Below are positions 9,248 to 17,640 of a stretch of 64,000 bases of DNA, one piece after another. Source of the stretch: Clostridiales bacterium (lineage in GTDB: Bacteria > Bacillota > Clostridia > Lachnospirales > Lachnospiraceae); assembly GCA_018372435.1 (NCBI GenBank), contig JAHAJA010000001.1:426656-490655 (forward strand). The letters run 5' to 3'. The notes under the pieces are model-generated. The model saw only the letters and a list, made by a program, of their open reading frames with translations, did no database searches and had not been told where the DNA came from. Each line of letters opens with the position of its first letter. Position 1 is the first letter of the stretch. The position numbers and the translations under genes were made by a program.

Positions 9248-9730
9248 TTGGATAATAATTCAACATATATACAGGTAATGATACAATCATTAAATAAGAA
9301 GAGAGAAGTTCTTGAAAAGATTATTGAATATACACTAGATCAAGAATTAGTATTAAGTGATAATGAGGTGGATCTCGACAAATTTGGAGATTTAATTGAA
9401 GAAAAACAGAAATGGATTGAACAATTGAATTTGTTGGATACTGGATTTGAAAAATTATTTGAACGTGTAAAGGAAGAAATTCAGTTACATAGAGAAAAGT
9501 ATCAAGAAGAGATTGTAGAAATGCAGCAATTAATTAAGAAGATCACAGATTTGAGCGTGGTACTTCAGACAAATGAAATTCGAAATAAAAGTCGTTTTGA
9601 GCAATATAGTACTAATAAAAAGAAAGAAATACGTACCTTTAAGATGAGTAATACAAGTGCTTCTAAATACTATCAAAATATGGCGAATCAACACCAAGGA
9701 CAATCCTATTTTCTTGACAAAAAAAAATAA
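9248..9730 (+). CDS. Putative flagellar export chaperone (FlgN/FliT-like)
   Basis: This 160-residue, highly charged, almost entirely helical protein has heptad-like stretches (about residues 15-120) and no membrane segment. Sequence alone does not fix the family. Size, helical character and position directly after fliS suit a FliT- or FlgN-type chaperone for junction or cap proteins; FlgN homologues often share a similar central Q-x-N-x-x-N pattern, and VVLQTNEIRNKSRFEQY is seen here. Translation probably begins at TTG 9248, six bases after AGAGGTG; no better in-frame ATG with a Shine-Dalgarno exists nearby. It ends about 20 bases before the flagellin promoter. Confidence 0.55.
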   Translation: MDNNSTYIQVMIQSLNKKREVLEKIIEYTLDQELVLSDNEVDLDKFGDLIEEKQKWIEQLNLLDTGFEKLFERVKEEIQLHREKYQEEIVEMQQLIKKITDLSVVLQTNEIRNKSRFEQYSTNKKKEIRTFKMSNTSASKYYQNMANQHQGQSYFLDKKK

Positions 9731-9750
9731 AAATTTTCTTTATTTGCTAT

Positions 9751-9777
9751 TAAGTTTAAAATAAAATAAGTCGATAT
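9751..9777 (+). promoter_or_regulatory. Sigma-28-type promoter for flagellin
   Basis: TAAG at 9751-9754, a 15-base spacer and GTCGATAT at 9770-9777 resemble the sigma-28 consensus TAAA/GCCGATAT with one mismatch in each box. It lies about 130 bases before the flagellin ATG and would give a long untranslated leader. Confidence 0.7.
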
Positions 9778-9833
9778 ATAAATTGTAAAAGAAAAATTGA
9801 CCTTAAATGGTGAAGGAGCGTACGGCCTAAAGC

Positions 9834-9901
9834 TTTTATAGTTAATTTATTCTATAAAACCAAACATAAGCAGCATGGATGCTGCTGTAAATTCAAGGAG
9901 G
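9834..9901 (+). promoter_or_regulatory. Flagellin mRNA leader with probable CsrA-binding hairpin
   Basis: Two hairpins precede the flagellin start. The first pairs TTTTATAG (9834-9841) with CTATAAAA (9852-9859). The second pairs AGCAGC (9869-9874) with GCTGCT (9881-9886) and presents ATGGAT in its hexaloop, so GGA (9877-9879) is displayed as in CsrA targets. A second GGA is in the Shine-Dalgarno (AGGAGG, 9896-9901, preceded by CA). Two sites, one upstream hairpin and one over the ribosome site, is the arrangement known for B. subtilis hag. The assignment is inferred from structure and from the nearby fliW-csrA pair. Confidence 0.65.
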
Positions 9902-9909
9902 AAATCAAT

Positions 9910-10728
9910 ATGATTATTCAACATAATATGACAGCTGCTAATACAAGCAGACAATTAGGCGTAACAACAGGAAACTTAGCAAAATCAGCAGAAAAATTAT
10001 CTTCTGGTTACAGAATCAACCGTGCAGGTGATGATGCTGCTGGTCTTTCAATTTCTGAAAAAATGAGAGGACAAATTAGAGGTTTAGAGCAAGGTTCTAC
10101 AAACGCTCAAGATGGTATCTCATTAATTCAAACAGCTGAAGGTGCATTAAATGAAACTCATTCAATTATTCAAAGAATGAGAGAGTTAACTGTACAAGCA
10201 GCTAATGATACTAACGCTTCTGAAGATAGAAGTGCTATTGCATCAGAAATGGATCAGTTACAAGAAGAAATTACAAGAATTGGTAGCCAAACAGAGTTTA
10301 ATACAAAGAAACTTTTAAGTGGTGCTACTAAGTCACTTAACTTCCAAGTTGGTGCAAACAAGAGCCAAAACATTAAAGTAACTTTAAAGACAATGACTGC
10401 TGCTGCACTTAGTTTGGATAAAGCTAAATCAAATGTAAGCTCTTATGGTAAAGCAACTGCTTATCTTGATACACTTGATTCAGCGCTTAAATCTGTTTCT
10501 GATTTCAGATCAAATCTTGGTGCTGTTCAAAACAGATTAGAGCATACTATTGCTAATGCTGACAATACATCTGAGAACTTACAAGCAGCAGAATCACGTA
10601 TTAGAGACGTAAACATGGCTGATGAAATGGTTAAGTTCTCTAAGGACAACATTTTACAACAAGCTGCTCAGTCTATGCTTGCACAGGCAAACCAATCTAC
10701 TCAAGGTATCTTATCTGTAATTGGTTAA
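9910..10728 (+). CDS. hag: Flagellin, short form
   Basis: This is the filament subunit. The N-terminal D0/D1 domain reads MIIQHNMTAANTSRQLGVTT, then SAEKLSSGYRINRAGDDAAG, SISEKMRGQIRGL and RMRELTVQAAND. The C-terminal D1/D0 has NRLEHTIANADNTSENLQAA and ends in a polymerisation helix (ILQQAAQSMLAQANQ). At 272 residues it is a minimal flagellin: the outer D2/D3 domains are absent and only a short middle (about residues 150-190) joins the two halves. Surface Ser/Thr in that middle region are candidate sites for the pseudaminic acid whose synthesis genes follow. The start is fixed by AGGAGG nine bases before the ATG. Confidence 0.96.
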   Translation: MIIQHNMTAANTSRQLGVTTGNLAKSAEKLSSGYRINRAGDDAAGLSISEKMRGQIRGLEQGSTNAQDGISLIQTAEGALNETHSIIQRMRELTVQAANDTNASEDRSAIASEMDQLQEEITRIGSQTEFNTKKLLSGATKSLNFQVGANKSQNIKVTLKTMTAAALSLDKAKSNVSSYGKATAYLDTLDSALKSVSDFRSNLGAVQNRLEHTIANADNTSENLQAAESRIRDVNMADEMVKFSKDNILQQAAQSMLAQANQSTQGILSVIG

Positions 10729-10752
10729 TATTCTATAGTTATGTTAATATGG

Positions 10753-10796
10753 GGGAGCTTTCGCATCTTTTAATGCGCAGCTCCCTTATTTCTTAG
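10753..10796 (+). terminator. Flagellin terminator
   Basis: GGGAGCT (10753-10759) pairs with AGCTCCC (10779-10785), with an inner CGCAT/ATGCG stem, followed by TTATTTCTTA. It lies 24 bases after the flagellin stop. Confidence 0.85.
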
Positions 10797-10888
10797 TAAT
10801 TAATAATAGTCAGTTGATATCAAATTAATTGGCTGTTCATAAGACAATATATTTGAAATATAAGAATAGGATGGTATGAATTATATCA

Positions 10889-11200
10889 ATGAATGATTTG
10901 TTAATGAATATATCTGATTTAAAAGTAACCATAGATGAGATATCGGCGGCATTTTATCAACAGAATGAAAAACAGGGATATCAAATGTTCGAAAAATCAT
11001 ATCCAGCGTTAATTCAGATTATTGACATATTGTTATTAATGGATGATGAATCAAAGATAACAGAGAAAGAAAAAGGGTTAATATCAGATTATTTGATGGC
11101 CGCATTACAAGCGTTAGAAAACAAAGATACTGTTTTACTAGCTGATGTGTTGAAATATGATGTGATGGAATTGCTAAGTGGAGTTGGAAGGAAAATATAA
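10889..11200 (+). CDS. Small helical protein, partner domain of Maf glycosyltransferase
   Basis: This 103-residue protein appears all-helical and acidic with no membrane segment, and I do not recognise a named family. It resembles the first ~100 residues of the second Maf protein in this island (gene at 15156): both open M-x-x-LL, share an F-Y/F-x-QQ-x-E pattern near residue 22, and share DYL-x5-L-x10-D-x-VL-x-A/S-DxL near the C-terminus. Here it is a separate gene, 40 bases before the first Maf gene. That argues it works with the glycosyltransferase, perhaps in flagellin recognition. The Shine-Dalgarno (AGGATGG, 10868-10874) is distant, so the start could instead be the in-frame ATG at 10904. 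Confidence 0.7.
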   Translation: MNDLLMNISDLKVTIDEISAAFYQQNEKQGYQMFEKSYPALIQIIDILLLMDDESKITEKEKGLISDYLMAALQALENKDTVLLADVLKYDVMELLSGVGRKI

Positions 11201-11240
11201 TCCGGATAGAGGGTTGTAAGTAGTTTAATTGGAGGTAGAT

Positions 11241-13076
11241 ATGTACCTAAAGAAAAAGAATATTGATGCAATGGTAAATAGCGATTGTTTTTTATACAAT
11301 TCCTTAAAAGATAATAAGGCTTTTTTGGAGTGGAATAGCTGTACAAAAAATTATAAGTGTGATAACTTGTATACAGAGGAGGCCAGAGATTGTAATTTGG
11401 TTACCTATGTATGTATGGATGATTGTACATATCGATTAAATAGCAAGTATTATCCAGAGGAAGAAGCAGCGATTTGGGCAAAGCCCTATCAACCGAATGA
11501 ATTTGGTAGGACGAACAGAATTTTTTATATTTTCGGGTTTGGTAATGGTTATTTTATTAAAGAATTGATAAAAGTGATTGATGAGGATGAGATAGTACTT
11601 ATTTACGAACCATCGAAAGAAATTTTTTTTCATGCATTAGAAAATTATGACTTGCAAGAAACTTTGAAGAATACCAAAATATTGGTATATGTGAATGGGT
11701 TGAGCCGTGGTGAATGGCAAGATGTTTTAAGTGATTTTAATAGTAGTATAATATATGGAAATAATGTATATATATCTTTACCGCAGTATGACAAGATTTT
11801 TTCAAAAGAGAGAGAACAATTTAATAAAAGTTATACAGAATACGTTTTTGATGCAATTATGGATAGAAACACTATGAAACGTTTTGGAGGAGATTGGGCT
11901 GTTGCATGTATTGATAATGCTAAAACAGCATTTAGATCTAGATTTATTGGAGACTATAGGAATGTTTTACAGGAGGGTATACCAGTAATTGTAGTAGCAG
12001 CAGGACCGTCTTTACAAAAGAATGTTCATATGCTTAAAAAGGCTAAAGGAAAGGCACTTATATTAGCAGTAGATACTGCATTAAACTATCTTGAACAAAA
12101 CAATGTAGTACCAGATTTCATCGTTACTATTGATGTGCACAAACCGATGGACTTATTCGATAATAGGATAGGAAAACATCAACCGATGTTTGCCGGGGCT
12201 ACTGCAAATCCCTCTGTAATTAAATATAATGAGGGAGAGAAGATATTTTTTGATGTATTTAAATTTTTATCAAAAATTAAGCAGATACCGAACGATTACA
12301 CACCAATACAAATTTCAGGTTGTGTAGCAAATATGGCATTTGAAATAGGTAGATATATAGGTGCCAAGACGATTATATTGGTTGGACAGGATCTCGCCTT
12401 CGCAGGAGAAAATACTCATGCAGGTGGTAGAAATGATGGTGCATTGGAGTCTAGATTTGCATTAGTTGAAGGAAATTATGGTGAAAAACTATGGACTAGA
12501 CAAGACTGGTATTCATATTTGATATGGTATAATAGAGAAATTGCGCTGTTTGATGGCGTTGTAATCAATGCGACTGAAGGTGGAGCTAAAATAGATGGAA
12601 CGATTATTATGGGGTTGGAAGATGCTATTGCAAAACATTGTAAAGAGCGTTTTGATTCAGAAACATTTTTTAAGTGCGGATTAAATCATCAACTAGATGA
12701 TTTAGAGACTGAAAAATGGTTTAACAAAATAATAGACGAGTTATTGAAAGCTAATACACTAGCACAGGAAGCTGTTGAATTATGCAAATATTTAGTAAAG
12801 GAAAACCAAACGGCTAAAGAAGAATCATATGTTTCGATGAATAAAACGAAAAGACTTTCTGAAATTAACAAAGAAATAGGTTCATTGGACATATCAGAAG
12901 TAATAGATACATTTATATATGATGTTACAATTTCAGAATACGAGATGATTTTTAATCGCTTTAAGGAAGAAAGTGAAAATAGACTGAATGTATATAAGCG
13001 GGCACTTAAAATATATCGGTCGATAGATAAAGCGACTAAAGAGTTGTTAAGAAAATTGGAGAGTAAAAAATATTAA
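11241..13076 (+). CDS. Maf/DUF115 flagellin glycosyltransferase (first copy)
   Basis: Motility accessory factor (Maf) proteins transfer CMP-activated nonulosonic acids such as pseudaminic acid onto Ser/Thr of flagellin in the cytoplasm before export. The 611-residue product has an N-terminal helical/Rossmann region and the DUF115 (MptE-like) core: VVAAGPSLQKN at residues 251-261, VPDFIVTIDVHKP, then ILVGQDLAFAGENTHAGG and INATEGGAKIDGT. The C-terminal ~120 residues are helical. ATG 11241 is used because GGAGGT (11231-11236) precedes it; a TTG at 11229 would overlap this site. It lies between flagellin and the pse genes, consistent with flagellin as acceptor. Confidence 0.87.
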   Translation: MYLKKKNIDAMVNSDCFLYNSLKDNKAFLEWNSCTKNYKCDNLYTEEARDCNLVTYVCMDDCTYRLNSKYYPEEEAAIWAKPYQPNEFGRTNRIFYIFGFGNGYFIKELIKVIDEDEIVLIYEPSKEIFFHALENYDLQETLKNTKILVYVNGLSRGEWQDVLSDFNSSIIYGNNVYISLPQYDKIFSKEREQFNKSYTEYVFDAIMDRNTMKRFGGDWAVACIDNAKTAFRSRFIGDYRNVLQEGIPVIVVAAGPSLQKNVHMLKKAKGKALILAVDTALNYLEQNNVVPDFIVTIDVHKPMDLFDNRIGKHQPMFAGATANPSVIKYNEGEKIFFDVFKFLSKIKQIPNDYTPIQISGCVANMAFEIGRYIGAKTIILVGQDLAFAGENTHAGGRNDGALESRFALVEGNYGEKLWTRQDWYSYLIWYNREIALFDGVVINATEGGAKIDGTIIMGLEDAIAKHCKERFDSETFFKCGLNHQLDDLETEKWFNKIIDELLKANTLAQEAVELCKYLVKENQTAKEESYVSMNKTKRLSEINKEIGSLDISEVIDTFIYDVTISEYEMIFNRFKEESENRLNVYKRALKIYRSIDKATKELLRKLESKKY

Positions 13077-13098
13077 ATGGTTTGTTCATAAATTGGAG

Positions 13099-13137
13099 AA
13101 AGGAGTTGTATGAACGAAAGAGTTCGTACATAACTAT
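13099..13137 (+). promoter_or_regulatory. pseB leader: Shine-Dalgarno, hairpin and seven-codon ORF
   Basis: AAAGGAG (13099-13105) is 32 bases from the pseB ATG. Between them a 9-bp stem, TGTATGAAC (13107-13115) with GTTCGTACA (13122-13130), closes a GAAAGA loop. If folded, it leaves about 8 unpaired bases between the Shine-Dalgarno and ATG 13138, the normal spacing. The same DNA also encodes a seven-residue ORF, ATG 13110 to TAA 13131-13133, ending four bases before pseB, which would permit coupled re-initiation. Confidence 0.5.
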
Positions 13138-14127
13138 ATGTTAAACAATAAAACAATTTTGATTACGGGTGGTACAGGTTCATTTGGACACCACTTTACG
13201 GAATATATTTTAACAAATTACAAGCCTAAAAAAATTATTATATATTCAAGAGATGAGTATAAACAATTTCTAATGGCCAACAAGTTTAAGGAATATAAAG
13301 ATGTATTGAGGTTTTTTATAGGAGACGTTAGAGATAAGGAACGCTTGAGAAGGGCATTGAACGGAGTAGATTACGTGATACATGCAGCTGCAATGAAGCA
13401 GGTACCTGCTTGTGAATATAATCCAATAGAGGCAGTAAAGACTAATATAGAAGGTGCGATGAATGTAATTGATGCAGTATTAGACAGCGATTGCGTTGAA
13501 AAGGTAGTAGCCTTATCTACAGATAAATCGGTTAATCCAATTAACCTATATGGTGGAACTAAGCTAGTATCAGATAAGCTATTTGTTGCTGCCAATGCTT
13601 ATGTTGGTAAGAGAAATTTAAATTTTTCAGTTGTTAGATATGGTAATGTAGCAGGGAGTAGAGGATCTGTTATTCCGTTTTTTAAAAGCATCATTGAAGA
13701 AGGGAAAAAGGAACTGCCTATTACAGATTTTCGTATGACAAGATTTTGGATTAGTTTGAACCAAGGAGTAGAATTGGTAATAAAGGCATTATTAGAAGCC
13801 AGAGGAGGAGAAACCTTCATATCCAAAATCCCATCATTTAAAGTAACAGATTTGGCAAAGGCAATGATCCCAGATTGTGAAGTATATGAAATCGGAATCC
13901 GAGAAGGTGAAAAATTACATGAAATAATGATTACTCGAGAGGATTCTATGAACACATATGAATATGAGAATCATTATATAATATATCCGAACTTTACGTG
14001 GTGGAAAAAAGACTGCATAATTCCGGGAGGAACATTAGTACCTAATGAATTTGAATATAGCTCAAATAATAATACCGATTGGCTTACCATCACACAGTTA
14101 AAAGATAATATTCAACAGTTATTTTAA
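13138..14127 (+). CDS. pseB: UDP-GlcNAc 4,6-dehydratase (inverting), PseB
   Basis: PseB catalyses the first step of pseudaminic acid synthesis: C4,6 dehydration and C5 epimerisation of UDP-GlcNAc to the 4-keto-L-altrosamine intermediate. The 329-residue protein has the extended-SDR NADP site TGGTGSFG at residues 10-17, the YSRDEYKQ and AAAMKQVPACEYNP segments diagnostic of the FlaA1/PseB group, and the catalytic STDKSVNPINLYGGTK stretch (Asp-Lys and Tyr-x3-Lys). Substrate-site motifs RYGNVAGSRGSVIP and ITDFRMTRFWI also match. It is the first sugar gene of the island; its unusual leader is listed separately. Confidence 0.95.
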   Translation: MLNNKTILITGGTGSFGHHFTEYILTNYKPKKIIIYSRDEYKQFLMANKFKEYKDVLRFFIGDVRDKERLRRALNGVDYVIHAAAMKQVPACEYNPIEAVKTNIEGAMNVIDAVLDSDCVEKVVALSTDKSVNPINLYGGTKLVSDKLFVAANAYVGKRNLNFSVVRYGNVAGSRGSVIPFFKSIIEEGKKELPITDFRMTRFWISLNQGVELVIKALLEARGGETFISKIPSFKVTDLAKAMIPDCEVYEIGIREGEKLHEIMITREDSMNTYEYENHYIIYPNFTWWKKDCIIPGGTLVPNEFEYSSNNNTDWLTITQLKDNIQQLF

Positions 14128-14153
14128 TTTAGAAAATGTACATGAGGTGAATT

Positions 14154-15113
14154 ATGGAAAAACATAGCGAGCATGATGGCAGGCTAATGCATTATGAGTT
14201 TAATGATGTAAAACAGTTGCTTACAAAAAAACATGGGGATAAGTTTTTAGAATATAGAGAAAAGTGGGATTATCATAGAATTAATTTAGTAAAAGCAGAG
14301 ACTCCTTTGTATTTAGTATTAGAAACGAATACGTATTGTAATTTGAAATGTAAGATGTGTGAAAAAAATTACTACACTAAAAGTAAAAACGACATTCGTA
14401 TGGAGTTTATTGATAAGCTAGTAGATGAATGTAATAAGATGAATTTACCATCTTTGCTAGTTGGTGCAAGTGCTGAGTGTTTATTGAGTCCTAGTATAAA
14501 GGAAATACTTGAGAAACTCAGTAAGATTGGAGCCATAGATAAATTTCTTATAACAAACGGTACCTATCTTAATGAAAGCATAATTGATTCATTGTTAGAG
14601 TTAGAATTTGAGCGTGTATACATTTCATTAGATGCTGCAACTTCCGATACGTATTCTAAAATACGAGGTGGAGATTTACAGAAAGTAGAAAATAATATAG
14701 AGAACTTGCTAAGAAGAAAAAAAGAAGCTGGGAAAGAACTACCGGTTGTAAGAGTAAGTTTTGTAAAACAAAAAGAAAATGCGGCGGAAGTTGAGTGTTT
14801 CATTGATAAATGGAAGGATAAAGTTGATATTATTGATTTTCAAGAAATGATAGATTTTGGTAATGTTAATGATTTGCAAGACAAACCTAACATTCCATAC
14901 AAATGTGAAGCACCTTTCACAACGCTTCATGTGGATAGTTATGGAAATATTTACCCATGTTGTACTTTTTATAGTAAGTATTTTTGTCTAGGGAATATTC
15001 AGGATATGACTTTAGAGGAAGCGTGGAATTGTGATAAAATTAATAATTTGCGTAGGGACATTATAAATGGTGATATGCCTTTACCTTGTAGAAATTGTGT
15101 TACGTCTAATTAA
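14154..15113 (+). CDS. Radical SAM/SPASM domain protein
   Basis: Radical SAM enzymes cleave S-adenosylmethionine at a [4Fe-4S] cluster to start radical chemistry. The cluster ligands C62-x3-C66-x2-C69 are visible, as is a GGDLQKVENNI-type SAM-proximal segment. A C-terminal SPASM region carries C251, C269-C270, C279, C312 and C315, enough for auxiliary Fe-S clusters. SPASM proteins usually modify peptides or proteins, though some act on small molecules. No precursor peptide is seen beside it. Its position between pseB and the second Maf gene, with GAGGTG before the ATG, points to a role in the flagellin sugar or in flagellin itself. The reaction is unknown. Confidence 0.87.
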   Translation: MEKHSEHDGRLMHYEFNDVKQLLTKKHGDKFLEYREKWDYHRINLVKAETPLYLVLETNTYCNLKCKMCEKNYYTKSKNDIRMEFIDKLVDECNKMNLPSLLVGASAECLLSPSIKEILEKLSKIGAIDKFLITNGTYLNESIIDSLLELEFERVYISLDAATSDTYSKIRGGDLQKVENNIENLLRRKKEAGKELPVVRVSFVKQKENAAEVECFIDKWKDKVDIIDFQEMIDFGNVNDLQDKPNIPYKCEAPFTTLHVDSYGNIYPCCTFYSKYFCLGNIQDMTLEEAWNCDKINNLRRDIINGDMPLPCRNCVTSN

Positions 15114-15155
15114 TAGTTAAAAATCTAAAGTTCGTATTCGACAGGAGAAAAGGGA

Positions 15156-16823
15156 ATGGATAGTTTATTAAGTATCAATGCTTCTATTCTAGAATTTATT
15201 GATATTAGTGTGTTTTATTTTCAACAGCAGGAGTATGATTTAGGATTACAGCAATTAGATAAATTAATTAATGAATTAGAGAAGATATTGGTAAATTATG
15301 AATCTATAATACCTTTATTGGATTCACATCAAGAGAGTTTGGAAAAAGATTATTTAGTACAAATATTGGAGGGGATTTCTGAGGCGCAGTTTGAATCGGA
15401 CTATATCCTTGTGTCCGATTTGCTTATATTACAGCTTCGTCCATATTTTGCTAGATTACAGGAATTGGTAATGCTTGAATATAACTCATTACCATCATAT
15501 GCAAGAGAGAGAAACCTGCAAATCGTTAAAAGTAGAGATAAAAAGTTATACAATTATATAACAAAAATAAATGAAGGAAGCCAAAGCAGTAATATTAATA
15601 TACAGTGTGAATTTACCTCTAGTGGATTGGCAACAATAAAATGTAATAAAGATGGATGTGAATTTTATTTACATAGTAATAATAATCCACAACTTGATGC
15701 TGCTGTTTTGGCTAATGCATGGTATGCTGATAGTAAATATAAGTATATTGTGTATGGCTTTGGCTTGGGATACCATATTTATCAATTATGTAAGCGTAAC
15801 TGCTACATCGAAATCGATGTATATGAATCAAATTTAGAGGTATTACAATTAGCAGTAGCCTATGGAAATATAGGAGAATGTTTGGAAAGCGGACAGGTTA
15901 GGATATTTTATGATCCTGATTTTGAGAATTTTTCAAAGCGAGTTAGTTGCTTTAATGATGATACAGAATTGGTAATTCATGGACCATCTCAACGATTAAT
16001 TAACAATGAAAATATCAGAGAGAGAATGGAAGAATATTTTCTACATTATAATTCAGTTAGAAATCAAAAAGGACTTCTATATGGGAATTATAGATATAAC
16101 ATCTGTAATTATGATGCTAGTGTTGATACCCTGCTAACTGAATGGAGTAATAAAGATGTCTATATAGTTGCAGCGGGTCCATCTCTTGATTTAAATTATA
16201 AATACTTAAAAAAAATTGGTAATAAAGGTATAATATTAGCCATTGGAGCTGTATTTAAAAAGCTTATGAATAATGGTATAACGCCTGATTATATAATTAT
16301 TACTGATGGTAAACCAATTGTACTAGAACAAATCGAAGGTTTGTATAATGAAAAAGTACCTTTAATACTATTAACAACTACGAGTAGGGAAGTAACAGCA
16401 CAATACAAGGGGAAAAAGTATTTGGCTTGCCAAAAGGAATATGATTTGGCGGAGGAATTTGCCAAAGATAAAGGATATATGCTATACAAAACAGGCGGAA
16501 GTGTGGTTACAACCGCTGTAGATATATCTATTTCCCTGCAGGCTCGCCGAATTATATTTGTCGGATTGGACCTAGCTTATCCCAATGACTCAGCTTATGC
16601 AGAGGGGATTGTGGAAAGAAAATTAGTGGATAGTAAAGATATTAAATGGATAAAAGATATTTACGGAAATTTTATTAAGACTAATAAACATCTTAATATA
16701 TATAGACAATGGATTGAGAAACGTATAAAAGGAATAACAAGTGTGGAATTCATTGATGCAACTGAAGGTGGAGCTTATATTGAAGGTACGATTTGCATGA
16801 AACTAGAGGAGACAATCCTTTGA
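15156..16823 (+). CDS. Maf/DUF115 flagellin glycosyltransferase with fused N-terminal helical domain (second copy)
   Basis: This 555-residue protein combines an N-terminal helical domain (about residues 1-105), related to the separate 103-residue product at 10889, with a DUF115 Maf core. The core has YKYIVYGFGLGYHIYQL near residue 195, VAAGPSLDLNYK at 338-349, GITPDYIIITDGKP, IFVGLDLAYPNDSAYAEG and FIDATEGGAYIEGT. It stops soon after the last motif and lacks the long C-terminal helical tail of the first copy. The VAAGPS motif sits 86 residues further in than in the first copy, as expected from the fused domain. It probably transfers a nonulosonic acid to flagellin, perhaps at other sites or with another sugar variant. 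Confidence 0.84.
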   Translation: MDSLLSINASILEFIDISVFYFQQQEYDLGLQQLDKLINELEKILVNYESIIPLLDSHQESLEKDYLVQILEGISEAQFESDYILVSDLLILQLRPYFARLQELVMLEYNSLPSYARERNLQIVKSRDKKLYNYITKINEGSQSSNINIQCEFTSSGLATIKCNKDGCEFYLHSNNNPQLDAAVLANAWYADSKYKYIVYGFGLGYHIYQLCKRNCYIEIDVYESNLEVLQLAVAYGNIGECLESGQVRIFYDPDFENFSKRVSCFNDDTELVIHGPSQRLINNENIRERMEEYFLHYNSVRNQKGLLYGNYRYNICNYDASVDTLLTEWSNKDVYIVAAGPSLDLNYKYLKKIGNKGIILAIGAVFKKLMNNGITPDYIIITDGKPIVLEQIEGLYNEKVPLILLTTTSREVTAQYKGKKYLACQKEYDLAEEFAKDKGYMLYKTGGSVVTTAVDISISLQARRIIFVGLDLAYPNDSAYAEGIVERKLVDSKDIKWIKDIYGNFIKTNKHLNIYRQWIEKRIKGITSVEFIDATEGGAYIEGTICMKLEETIL

Positions 16824-16892
16824 ATACATTAAAAAGTTGTTAGATGTGATATTTGTTTCGCATAATTAAGTAGAATAGAGAGAAGGAATAAT

Positions 16893-17627
16893 ATGTCTGT
16901 TAAAAATAAAATTGTTTTTATAACTGGAGGGGCATCTGGACTTGGCCGCGTATTTGTGACTAGATTTATTGAAGAAGGTGCTAAAGTATGTTTTACTTAT
17001 AGGAATAGTGAACAAAATGCAATGTTATTACAGCAGAAATATGGTAAAGATATTTATTCAATAAAAGCAGATGCCTCTGACTATCAGCAGGCTATTGATG
17101 CAGTAGATAAGTGTATAAAGCACTTTAATGGATTGGATGTACTTATAAATAATGCATCTAGTGCGAAAGATAGTTCTCTTAAGAATTTGAATATAGATAA
17201 TTTTTCTTATACTATTAACAACGTTTTGTATCCAGTGGTTAATTATTCTAAAGCTGTATGTGATCATTTTATTAATCAGTGTTACGGTAAAATTATCAAT
17301 ATAGGTTCAATCAATGGAATGAGGGGAAGAGAGGGGAGTATCGCATATTCAACAGGGAAAGCTGGGATTGAAGGGTTTACGAAAACAATAGCAAAGGAAT
17401 TGGGACAATATAATATTAATTGTAATGTTGTTGCACCAGGATATATTGATACCGATGGTCAAAAGAATACAAGTGAGTTAATTAAAAAAATGGTTTTGGA
17501 TGAATGTCCTATACGTAGATTGACTAAACCAGATGAAGTGGCTAATTTGGTATTATTTTTGGCAGGAGATATGGCTAATAACATAACCGGACAAGTATAC
17601 CAAATTGATTGTGGTCAATATATATGA
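16893..17627 (+). CDS. Short-chain dehydrogenase/reductase in the pseudaminic acid island
   Basis: This classical SDR has 244 residues: cofactor motif TGGASGLGRVF near residue 10, NNAS in place of the usual NNAG at about residue 89, and the catalytic Ser and YSTGK at about residues 138-156. The C-terminus LAGDMANNITGQVYQIDCGQ is FabG-like. The substrate cannot be read from sequence. Position between Maf and the cytidylyltransferase/PseI pair suggests it acts on a nonulosonic acid or its precursor, like the SDR PtmA in Campylobacter flagellin-modification loci (an analogy, not a demonstrated match). GAGAAGGA precedes the ATG. Confidence 0.83.
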   Translation: MSVKNKIVFITGGASGLGRVFVTRFIEEGAKVCFTYRNSEQNAMLLQQKYGKDIYSIKADASDYQQAIDAVDKCIKHFNGLDVLINNASSAKDSSLKNLNIDNFSYTINNVLYPVVNYSKAVCDHFINQCYGKIINIGSINGMRGREGSIAYSTGKAGIEGFTKTIAKELGQYNINCNVVAPGYIDTDGQKNTSELIKKMVLDECPIRRLTKPDEVANLVLFLAGDMANNITGQVYQIDCGQYI

Positions 17628-17640
17628 GGTGATAATTAAG

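Noticed and set aside
14154..15113. RiPP biosynthesis locus based on the SPASM protein
   Set aside because: No precursor peptide, protease or exporter is adjacent. The surrounding genes are all nonulosonic acid and flagellin-modification genes.
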